From: Melghirimyces algeriensis
Lineage (GTDB): Bacteria; Bacillota; Bacilli; Thermoactinomycetales; DSM-45169
Length of the DNA: 45,721 nucleotides
Direction of reading: 5' to 3'
NCBI RefSeq assembly: GCF_900182565.1
Contig: NZ_FXTI01000018.1
Location: forward strand, 1 to 45,721
A program made the position numbers and the translations under genes. Every line of letters begins with the position of its first letter. The first letter of the stretch is position 1. This document shows positions 25,901-37,900 of the stretch, one piece after another. Below the pieces are notes generated by a model that worked only from the letters and a program-made list of their open reading frames with translations, made no database searches and was not told the origin of the DNA.

Positions 25901-28900
25901 ACATGCTCCAGTTGATGATCCACTTCATCCCCAGGATGTCAGGCAAAGCCAGATGCGCAATGAGGTGCCATTGTTGCGCCTGTTGAAAGGATTAGATGAC
26001 AGCCAACCCGTGGATAAGCCGATCGATTGCTATATATTGACTCTGGATAACTATACATTAGGCGAACATCCGGTCAATCCCTATGGCGGAGGGGTCACAG
26101 GGCTTGTCTATGCTGCGGCGCAAGGTAACCATCGGTTGCGGATGCGCAATTTGGACCTTTCCTTACGAGATATCCAGGGGGACAAAGCGGACCTCATCAA
26201 AAAGGTTGTCAGTGAACCGCCTTCTCACCGTGGTGAAGTGATCAAGCTAAAGCAGGGACGACGTTATCAACAGGTTTTTTATGAAATGGATGATGTGAGG
26301 CAACTGAAAACGCAGGGAATTCGAGAAAAAGGAGTTTATGTGATCGTTGGGGGAAGCGGTACCATCGGCCAGATTGTCACCCGTTATCTAACGGCTGACT
26401 ACGGGGCCCAGGTGGTTTGGATTGGCCGAACATCAGAGGATGATCCGGCGATCCAGGCGAAGATGGCGGCTTTTCAAGGCAGCTCTGGTTCCCTCTCATA
26501 TATCCAGGCGGATGTAACGGATGAGGCGCAGATGAAGCGGGCAGTACAACGGATAAAAGCGCAGTATCATACTATTCATGGTGCCATCTTTTCGGGGGTG
26601 GTGTTTTCTTTTGAAAATGCTATTCGCCAAACGACAGAAGCGGAGTTTTTGGATATTCTCAGTGTGAAAACGGTAGGGAGCTTATCCTTTTATTCGGCTT
26701 TTGCAAATGAAGATCTGGATTTTATGCTGTATTTCTCTTCTGGGCAAGCGTATGCTTTTTCAGGTGCTTCCCAGTTTTCGGCTTATGCCGCAGGGGTAAC
26801 ATTTGCAGATGCCTGGGTGCGCAGCCTCAAAAATCGGTCACGCTTTCCGGTGGGGTCCGTCAATTGGGGTTTTTGGCAGTCGTCCGTTGCAGGTACATTT
26901 TTAGAAGATCGCACCAGTACATTGGAAGATCGGGAAGGGTTTGACTGCTTTGTCCATAGCGTGGATCTTCTAACCAAGGGTCTGCTTGAACAAAGTCTAT
27001 CCCTGAAACCGACACCCGCCTTGAAGGAAATGATGAAGGTTCAACCGGGGCGAGTAACGGCTTATCCCCCGACGACGGAACCCATGCTCCATTCATTCTC
27101 TGCGAAATGGCCCGATCGAGTTTATCAGGGAGACCGTCAAGAGGGTAACAGGCTGGTAGCTCAGATGGAAGCCAAAGTGGCAGACTTGCTTTTTGTACAG
27201 TTGAGCCGTCTCGGTCTTCCGCTAAAAGGCACCACGGTCAACATCGCGGATATCATTAACAACAGCGGTATAACGGCAAAGTATCGGCGTTGGCTGTCTG
27301 AGTGTTTACGCATCTTGGCAGATGGTGGCTATATTCACTATAAAGGGAGTCAGGTTACCACGGTTGTGGATGCAGAGCCATTGGAAGCAATTTGGAAGGA
27401 ATGGCAAGCGACTGTATCCGAATATACCAATCAGCCGGACTGGCAGGTTCAGACCATGCTGTTGGATGCCTGTCTCAGGAAACTGCCCGATATTCTGACG
27501 GGTCGGGTTTTGGCGACAGATGTGCTCTTTGCTAATTCATCCATGCAAAGTGTCGAAGGCATCTATAAAGACAATGCCATCGCCGATTATTATAATCATA
27601 CATTGGCTGATGTTGTGGAGGCCTATATTCAGAGGCGAATCGCTGAACATCCCCTGGAGCGCATTCGGATTATTGAAGCGGGAGCAGGGACTGGGGGAAC
27701 AAGTGAGGTTGTCTTAAAGCGGATTAAGGAATATGCCTCCCATGTGGACTATGTTTATACTGATATATCCAAATCCTTTCTTCTGTTTGCAGAAGAACAG
27801 TATGGGGCAGCTTATCCCAACCTTACCTTTCAAACCTGGAATGTGGAGCAACCGTTGTCAGCGCAAGGGATTGCGGACGGTTCTTATGATATCCTCATTG
27901 CCAGTAATGTGCTCCATGCTACCCAAACCATTCGACACACCCTGCAACGGGTGAAAGCGGCCCTCAAACCGAATGGATGGATTCTTTTAAATGAGATGAC
28001 GCAAAAAAATCTGTTTGCCACAGTGACCTTTGGGCTGTTGGAGGGCTGGTGGCTCTTTCAAGATGACCATTTGCGTATTGAGGGATCCCCATTAATCGCG
28101 GATTCAACCTGGCAAAGGGTGATGGAGGAGGAGGGCTTTAGGCAAATCTCCTTCTTGGGGGAGCAAGGCCCCAACAATAGTCAGCGGATTATTGTGGCTG
28201 AAAGCGATGGTTGGATTCGACTGCCTGTGGCACAAGAAGTTCAAAGAGAAGAAGAGCCCATGGCATCCATTGATATGCCCCAAGCGGTCGCTAAAGTGGA
28301 TCGATCGGATGATCAACAGCTGGCCGATTATGTGAAAGATACCATGGTTGAGCAGCTGGCAATCGCCCTTAAGGTGAGCAAAGACCGTATTTCACCGGAT
28401 GTCGCCTTTTCTGAATATGGAGTGGATTCCATCCTGGGTGTTGCTTTTGTCAATCAGCTGAATGAGGTTTTACAGATCGATTTAAACAGTGCGATTTTGT
28501 TCGACTACACATCGGTTCATCGCCTGGCGCAATATATCGCTGATGTGTATCAGGCGCACATTCTGGTACAACTGCATGATGGCAGCCCAAGGCAAGAAGC
28601 GCCACAAGAGCCCATCCAGGTAAGTACGGTAAAGCCAAAGCCGGCGCAGACAAGCAATGAGGCCATTGCTGTAGTGGGGATGTCCGGTCAGTTTCCCGAT
28701 GCGCCGGATGTGCCAACGTTCTGGGATCATCTCCAAAAGGGGCATGATGGGGTGCATGAACTTCCCGCCAGCTACCTGGATCAGGCGCAGTATTATGACA
28801 AGGTGAAACAGCCGGGAAAGACCTATTGTAAATGGGGTGGGATTTTAGCGGAGAAAAACGCCTTTGATCCGCTCTTTTTTAATATTTCCCCCCGTGAGGC

Positions 28901-31900
28901 GGCGTCAATGAGTCCTCACCAACGGCTGATTTTGCAGGAAAGCTGGAAGGCGTTGGAGGATGCCGGGTATAACCCGAAAAAGCTAGCAGAAGCGCCTGTG
29001 GGGGTGTTTATCGGGGCGGAACCGGCAAATTACTATCATGAGTCCTTTACAGGTTCTTCGGATGCCATTGTCGCCTCCCGTCTATCCTATTATCTGAACT
29101 TGATGGGACCGGCCCTGGTGGTTAATACCGGCTGTTCCTCCTCAGCGGCGGCCATTCATCTCGCCTGTGAAAGCTTGCGCAGGGGGGAGTCTACCATGGC
29201 CATTGCCGGTGGAGTCTATGCCAAGCTGGACACCACTTCGCTTGTCGCCCTTTCGGGTATCGACATGATCTCCCCAACGGGCAAATGTTTAACCTTTGAT
29301 GAAAAAGCAGATGGTACCGTGCTATCAGAGGGCGTGGGGATTGTTGTTTTAAAAACGCTTCAACAGGCTGAGGCAGATGGGGATTCCATTTATGGAGTCA
29401 TTGCGGGATCGGGTATGAATCAGGACGGAGCCAGCAATGGTCTTACCGCTCCCAATGGTTTGGCCCAGGAGCGGTTGTTGATGGATGTCTATGAACGGCA
29501 TGATATTCATCCCGGTGATATTTCCTATGTAGAGGCCCATGGAACTGGGACCAAACTGGGTGATCCCATTGAGATGAATGCCTTGATCCGTACCTTTAGG
29601 CGGTTTACTCCAAAAAAACATTATTGTGCTATTGGCAGTACCAAATCATCGATCGGACATACCGGAGCGGCTGCTGGTGTCATCGGTTTAATGCGGGTGC
29701 TGTTATCGATGGCCCATCGGCAGATTCCCAGTCTAATCAACTTTGACACATTAAATCCGTTGATTGACTTGCAGCACTCCCCCTTCTATATCAACACGGA
29801 AACGGTAGAATGGGTTCCCCCTCAGGATCAACCCTTACTTGCGGCGGTAAATTCCTTTGGACACAGCGGAACCAATGTGCATTTGGTTGTACAGGAATAT
29901 CAGCCAAGCCAGGTGAAGGCATATAAGGAAGAGGGACCTATGATCATTCCATTATCTGCACGAAAGAGGGACCGTTTGCAGGCCTATGCGGAGTCGTTAC
30001 TGACCTTTCTCAATCAGAAGGAGCAAGAGGGACAGTTGCATCACCTCCAACTGCCATCATTGGCCTATACACTACAAACCGGCCGAGAAGCCATGACAGA
30101 GCGGGTGGTGTTCTTGGTCAATGAGATGGACGAGCTTATCAGCGCTTTGACGGACTTCTGTGCAGGAAAGACCCATGCTGGTACCTGGCAGGGACAACAG
30201 CAAAAAGGGACAGGCAGCACTGGGCTGCTTGACCGGGATGATGAAGACCGAAAGAAAGCGATAATAGAATGGGCGGCGAAAGGCAAGCTGACTAAGGTCG
30301 CACAGGCCTGGGTACAGGGTGTGGATGTAGATTGGGATGTCCTGTATGGTGATGAAAAACCGTTGCGCATCCATTTGCCGGCCTATCCCTTTGCCAAGAA
30401 GCATTATGATAGATGGGAAAAAATGGAAAAAGAAACGGAAGCCACACAACGGACTTCCCTTCATCCCCTGCTACAGGAGAATACGTCCAACCTTCAGGGT
30501 ACACAGTTTCATTCCACGTTTACCGGTAACGAATGCTTCCTTAAGGACCATCTGGTGCAACAGAAACGGATGATGCCGGGAACGGCTTATCTGGAAATGG
30601 CCCGTGCCGCAATGGAACAGGTGGCGCAGCCTGGAGAGAGGACCATCTGTCTAAAAAAGATGGTCTGGCTAAAGCCCTTCTTTGTTGACAATGGACCGCA
30701 AAGGATGCGTGTCACCCTATCTGCCACACCGGATGGGGAGATCGCCTATGACATGCGTCATGATGCGTCGGACGATATAATTCACCGGGGCCGTGCTGTC
30801 TTCCACCAGGCTGAAGAAATCCCCATGTTGGATATCCCGACTCTTAAACAGGTCTGTGATCGACGGGTATGTTCCCGAAACGAGGCATATCAAGCTTATC
30901 AAGCGGCTGGGTTAACGTATGGGCCGAGTCACCGGGGAATTGAAGCGTTATATATCGGCGCTGATCAGGTTCTGGCCAGGCTGGAACTCCCCCAAGAGGC
31001 GCAACCGACATTGTCCGACTTTATATGGCATCCGGGATTGTTGGATTCGGCTTTACAGGCGGCATTGGGACTGATGGGTACCGAGGGAAATCCTTCCCCC
31101 CGCATTCCTTTTGCCCTGGAGGAAGCAGTGATTTATGGACCGTGCGCCCCTCGTATGTGGGCGGTCATCCGGTATAGTGAAGGAAGCAAAGCAGGGGATG
31201 CGGTGTTCAAGCTGGATATGGATCTTTGTGATGAGACGGGTCGTCTATGCGCCAGACTAAAGGATTTTTCCCTGAGGTCATTGGATCGGGGGCAGGTAAC
31301 CCAGGAGGCTGACACCTTGCTATTGGCACCCACCTGGCATGAACAGCTCGCTGACCGAAAGAAGGAAAAGATCCCTGATGAGCAGTCCCTGGTGCTGTTT
31401 TGTGGCTTTGAACAGGCGCTTATGACCGCAATGGAAGAGTCTCTTCAGGGCATCGATTATCGCTGGTTGCAATCGGAAAAGGACGGGATTGCAGTACGGT
31501 ATATGGATTATGCGGAGCAGGTCTTCAAGGTATGGCAATCTATGGTCCAGACTCATCCCAAGCAACGCCAACGGTTACAGCTGGTGATTCCCGCAGTGGA
31601 TGATCAGCGGTCCCTCAAGGGATTAGCTGCGGTGTTAAAAACCGGTCAATTGGAACATCCGTATATCTTTGGTCAGTTGATTGAGGTGGATGGGCTAACC
31701 GATATAGGAGTGGTTTTGGAGGAAAACAGGGACTGCCAGGATCAGCATATCCGCTATAGTCAAGGGCGGCGGTGGGTTTTGGGATGGGATGATATGACTC
31801 AGCAGACAACAACTGATGCCCTGCCTTTTAAAGAGAGTGGTACCTATCTGATTACAGGGGGGGCAGGCGGTCTAGGGCTGCTGTTTGCCAAGGAGATTGC

Positions 31901-34900
31901 CAATCAGGTTGACCGTGCCACAGTGGTTTTGGTGGGGCGCTCACCCTTGGGTCACGCTCAACAAGCAGCCCTAGAGACGATTCACAACATTCGCGTGGTG
32001 TATCAATGTGCGGATGTGACGGATGGCAACGCCGTTGAAACGTTAATAAGCCACATCCAACAGCAATATGGTGCCATTCAGGGGATTATTCACAGTGCAG
32101 GTGTCGTTCAGGATAGCCTGATCCGCCATAAGACAAAAGCAGAGCTTCAAGCGGTGATGGCACCCAAAGTGGAAGGATTGATCCAATTGGATCAGGCCAC
32201 CCAATACATGCCGTTGGATTTCTTCCTCTGCTTTTCGTCCGGTTCGGCTGTATGGGGCAGTATTGGGCAGGCGGATTATGCGGCCGCCAATGCGTTTATG
32301 GATCACTATATGTATTGGCGCAGTTGTCTGGTGGCAGAAAAACGGCGTAATGGCCGGACGCTCTCCATCAATTGGCCCTTTTGGAAAAACGGAGGCATGA
32401 AAATCGATGCATCAACAGAACAAATGATGCGTGGGCAACTGGGCCTGATCCCCTTATTGGATGAAGCGGGTATGCAGGCTTTTTATCGTGCCTTCGCTTT
32501 AGAGAAAGCGCAGGTGTTGGTGATGGCAGGGGACGCTGAGCGAATCCGGCAGCGGATGATCACTCCTCCCACAGAACCGGAAACGGTTCAGATTCAAAAG
32601 GGCACATCGATTCATCAAGCGCCGGCTTCCAATAATCTGAGGGAGCAGATTGAAGGGGCGCTGTTTGATGTGGTTGCTCAATTGATCCACGTTCAGATGG
32701 ATGAGTTGGATGCGCATACAGGCCTTGATGAATATGGATTTGACTCCATTACCTTCTCAGAGCTGGCAAACCAGCTAAACCAGCGTTATCAGCTGGAACT
32801 GATGCCCACCATTTTCTTTGAGCACAATACATTGCATGATTTGGCCAACTATTTGAGCCATTCTTATCACACGATCTTAGCCCCCCATTTTGAGCCGGAG
32901 GAAACCGCGGAGCGTCCCCCCTTGCCGGCATTGGCAGAACAAGCGGCAAACCCGCCCCGCTCTTCTGATGAGAAGGTTGAGTTGGTAGCGACGAACCCCC
33001 AGACCAGACAACGGCAAGAAAACAACAACATTGCCATTGTGGGGATAAGCGGGCGTTTCCCAGGGGCACAGGACTTGGATGACTTCTGGGAAAACCTTGT
33101 GGCGGGCAAGGATTGTATTACGGAAATCCCAAGCGATCGTTGGGATTGGCGGGATTATGACGGTGATCCTGCCAAAGAGGCGAATAAAACCAATGTGAAA
33201 TGGGGCGGCTTTATCGACGGGGTGGATCAGTTTGATCCGCTGTTCTTCGGCATCTCCCCGCGCCAGGCTGAGTTAATGGACCCGCAACAACGCCTGCTGA
33301 TGATGTATGCTTGGAAAGCCATTGAGGATGCAGGTTATGCGCCACAGCGCCTTTCCGGTACAAAGACGGGTATCTTTGTGGGCATGGGATATAGCGGATA
33401 TGGCGGCGTGATCAAAAAGGCCGACACGGCACTGGAGGGCCATTCAGCTACCGGTATGGCGGCAGCCATGGGTCCCAATCGGATGAGCTACTTCCTGAAT
33501 ATTCATGGACCGAGTGAACCCATCGATACAGCGTGTTCCAGTTCGCTGGTGGCGATTGACCGTGCTGTGAATGCCATTCAAAACGGGTATTGTGATGCGG
33601 CCATTGCAGGTGGGGTTAATCTGATGCTGACGCCGGAGTTGCATATCAGCTTTAGCAAGGCCAATATGCTGGCAGAGGATGGGCGCTGTAAAACCTTCTC
33701 CGACAAGGCAAATGGGTATGTACGCGGGGAAGGAATCGGCATGATCTTCCTTAAGAAGTTAGAAGATGCTGAGCGTGCAAGGGATCACATCTATGGTGTG
33801 ATTAAGGGAACAGCAGTCAATCATGGAGGACGGGCCAATTCCTTGACAGCACCCAATCCAAAGGCGCAAAGGGATTTGCTGGTTGATGCCTATCAAAAAG
33901 CGGGGATTGATCCCCGTACCATCACCTATATTGAAGCTCATGGAACGGGAACGGAACTGGGTGATCCCATTGAGATCAATGGCTTAAAGGATGCTTTTGC
34001 CCATCTGTATGCAGCGACGGGTGAGCCAACGGTGAGAGATGCCCATTGTGGTTTAGGGTCGATTAAATCCAATATTGGGCATCTGGAGTTGGCCGCCGGG
34101 ATTGCCAGCGTGATTAAGCTCTTATTGCAACTGAAATATAAAAAGCTGGTGAAAAGTTTGCATGCGGATCGGATCAATCCCTATATCCAATTAAAAGAGA
34201 GTCCCTTCTATATTGTGCAAAGTAACCGGGATTGGACCGCCCTTAAAGATCGGAGGGGTGAGGAAGTCCCCCGCCGTGCTGGTGTTAGCTCCTTTGGTTT
34301 TGGTGGCGTCAATGCGCATGTGGTGATTGAAGAATATCTCCCCTCCAAAAAAGGATCATCTGCTGAGGATGCTCTCCCCCAGGCCCCAGCCATCATCCTC
34401 CTGTCGGCAAAGAATGACAGCCGGTTACAAGAGCAGGTCAAAAATTTATGGTTGGCGATTCACAATGGGGACTATGGTGATGAGGTTCTGGCGGATCTAG
34501 CCTATACCTTGCAGGTGGGGCGCGATGCCATGGAAGAAAGACTGGGGCTGTTGGTGACGTCCATCCAGGAGCTTCGTGAGAAACTAAAGGATTATCTGGA
34601 TGGGAAGCAGGGGATTGCCGGCTTGTACAGAGCACAGGCCGTCAAGCAAAAGGGGCCAATGGCCGCCTTACAGGCGGATGATGATTTTCAGGGGACGTTA
34701 ACCCGTTGGTGGCATAAAGGAAAATACAACCAGTTGGTCCGTATGTGGGTGCATGGGATGCCCATTGACTGGGAAGCGCTGTATACGTCCAAAAGACCCA
34801 AACGCATCAGTCTTCCCACCTATCCCTTTGCGCGGGAACGCTACTGGATTAGGGGGACAGAGGGAGTGCAGGTTGCGGCTGAACCTGTCGCCGCCATGGA

Positions 34901-37900
34901 GAAAAGGATTTTGCGGAAAACATGGCGCCCGGACCCCGTCCAGGGAGAATACAAGCCATTGACAGGGACACTGATCGTTTTTGCCACCATCCCAACGCTT
35001 CAGCTGATTGAACCCATGTCGGCGGATCATCCGGACTTGCACATTGTCCCGGTTGTCCATGGTGATGTGACTGATCGGGGGCTGGCAACGGACTTTTACA
35101 GCCCGGAGGCTGGCGAGGCGCTCTATCATCAGCTCAAGGAGACGGTTGCGGGGTTGGCTTTTCAAGGAATGATCGATCTGACGGCTTATGATGCGGAATA
35201 TGAGCAGGATACCCGGATGGAATGGGGCAAAATCGCCTTTTTGCAACATCTGATTGCCCACCATCGGCACACCGGTTGGAAGGTAATGCAGGTTACCTAT
35301 CGCCTTCAGCGCTGGCAGATGGCACAACCAACCTTACAGGGTGCCCGTCTAGCAGGGTTATATCGGATGTTGGGGGCGGAATATCAGCAAACGCCGTTTA
35401 TCACCATGGATACCGATTGTACGGCTGATGAACCGCAATGCCTATGGGGGCAAGTGAGGGAGACATTCCATCACCAGACGGGAATTACGGAGGTTTGTTA
35501 CCGTCAGGGTCAGCGCTTTTCGCCTGAAATGATGGAAGTATCAAAACCGGATGTATCGGTGATAACCAACTTTGGGGAGGAAGATGTGATTTTAATCACG
35601 GGAGGTTCCCAAGGGATTGGAGCGCAAATTGCAGAACGGATTGTCCGTCAAGGCGCCAAACATCTGGTGATTATGGGACGAGAGGTCTTGCCGGATCAGT
35701 CGATGTGGTCTGAGGTCATCGCCAAGGAGGGGAACAGTTCCCGTGCCCATAAGATTCGTCGCTTAAAATCCCTTGTGGATCAAGGTGTCCAGGTGCATTA
35801 CGATCATACCCCGTTAACGGATTTTGAGGGTCTAAAGCAGATGGTGAATAACATCCATCAACAGATGGGACCGATTACCGGTGTGTTTCACTGTGCCGGT
35901 GTAAAAGGGGAAAATCCCGCCTTTATCAAGAAAACCATCCGGGAAATGCAGGCAGTTTGTGAGCCCAAAATAACAGGGTTAACCCAACTGCACCAAGTGC
36001 TGGCAGATGAGCCATTAGCGTTCTTCCTGCTATTTTCATCGGTTGCCAGCGGGTTTCCGCGTTTGGCAGCTGGTCAGAGTGATTATGCGATGGCCAATGG
36101 CTATCTGGACTTTTATGCTGCGTATCAAGCAGGTCAAGGACATACCTGTTTTCAGGCCATCCAATGGCCGGCGTGGAAGGAAACGGGCATGGCGGTCGGT
36201 GGCATGGAAACTCCGGCATATGCGATGTCTGGGTTGCAATCGCACAGTACGGCGGATGGTTTACACCTGATGGAGATCGTACGGCAGCTTCATGAGCCGG
36301 TCTGTATGCCGTGTGTGATTGATCCGGTACGCTTTACACCGGATGAGCTCCTCCGTGTAAAAAGGCCAGTATCCCAGCATCCAACGGTAACCAGAAAGGA
36401 AGTGGCTCATCAAGAGGAGGGAAGAACGGTCTTGGCGGAACGTGCCGGGGTGGTGGAATGGCTGAAACTGCTTTTCCAAAAGGAATTGAAGTTGACAAAA
36501 ACCCTGGATGAGCACACTTCCTTTGCTGAGTACGGGGTGGATTCCATCATCATTGCCCAAATTGTACAAACCATGCAGGAAAGGATCGGTGAGACGCTAC
36601 CCCCTTCTTTGTTACTGGAACATAATACGATTGTCGCTTTAGCTGATTATCTAATAGAACACCACGGCACGGCTTTTCAGAAAAAAGCAGACAAGGAGGT
36701 AAACGTGTCATCCAAGCCGCCTGTTACAGACAAGGTTGTGCCACAGCAGCAAGATGAAATAGCGGTTGTTGGCATTGCCTCGCGATTCCCGGACGCACCG
36801 ACCAAAGAAGCCTACTGGAAATTACTGAAACAGGGAAAGAGCGCCATACGCCCTGTGCCAAAATCACGCTGGATTGCCAAAAATGGCCGACAGGACTATG
36901 GGGGCTGGATTGCAGGTGTGGACCAATTTGATCCCGATTTCTTTCAAATCCACCCGGATGATGCCGCGATCATGGACCCGCAGGCACGTCTGCTTTTGGA
37001 AGAAAGCCTTAAAACGATCTATGATGCCGGTTATGATCATCGTGATTTGCGCGGACAAGCAGTGGGGGTCTATATCGGTGGACGCTCACAACCGGTGGCG
37101 CCGGTGGATCGGATTTTACAGTCTGCCAATCCGATCTTGGGAATGGGTCAAAACTATCTTGCAGCCAATATCTCTCAGTTTTTTGATTTTAGAGGGCCCA
37201 GTCTGGTGGTAGATACCGCCTGTTCCTCAGGCATGACCGGTTTGTCACTGGCAGCGGATGCCCTGCGCGCCGGTCGAATTGATATGGCGTTGGTTGGCGC
37301 CGTCAGCCTGTTGTTAAGTCCGATGGCCCATGATGCCTTCGCGGCTCGAAACATCTTAAGTCAAAATGGTCGGTTTGAGATTTTTGACAAGCAGTCCACG
37401 GGGGAAGTGTTGGGAGAAGGGGTTGGCGTGGTAATGGTGAAACGGTTATCGGATGCCATCCGGGATGGCAATTCCATCTATGGGGTGGTGAAAGGCATTG
37501 CTGTCAATAATGATGGGCGCACGCTAGGACCGGGTTCTCCCAGTCTGCAGGCCCAGAAGCAGGTGATGAAAGAAGCGTTGGTACAAAGTGGGAAGCAACC
37601 GCATGAAATTGGCTATATTGAGGTGAATGGAGGTGGAACACCCATCATGGATACCATTGAAATCAAGGCCTTGTCTGAAGCGTATGATCTTACCGATCAG
37701 GATCTGGGCACCGTCTATTTGGGGGCCACAAAACCCCATATCGGTCATTTGCTTCTGGCATCGGGAATGGCCAGCTTTATTCGCTGTCTCTTAAGTGTCT
37801 ATCATGGGGAAATTCCGCCCTTCCTATCTGCCAAGGCGCCTTTTGACCACTATGACTTTAACCGGTCGCGCATTCAGTTTAACCGGGAACCCGTGGCGTG

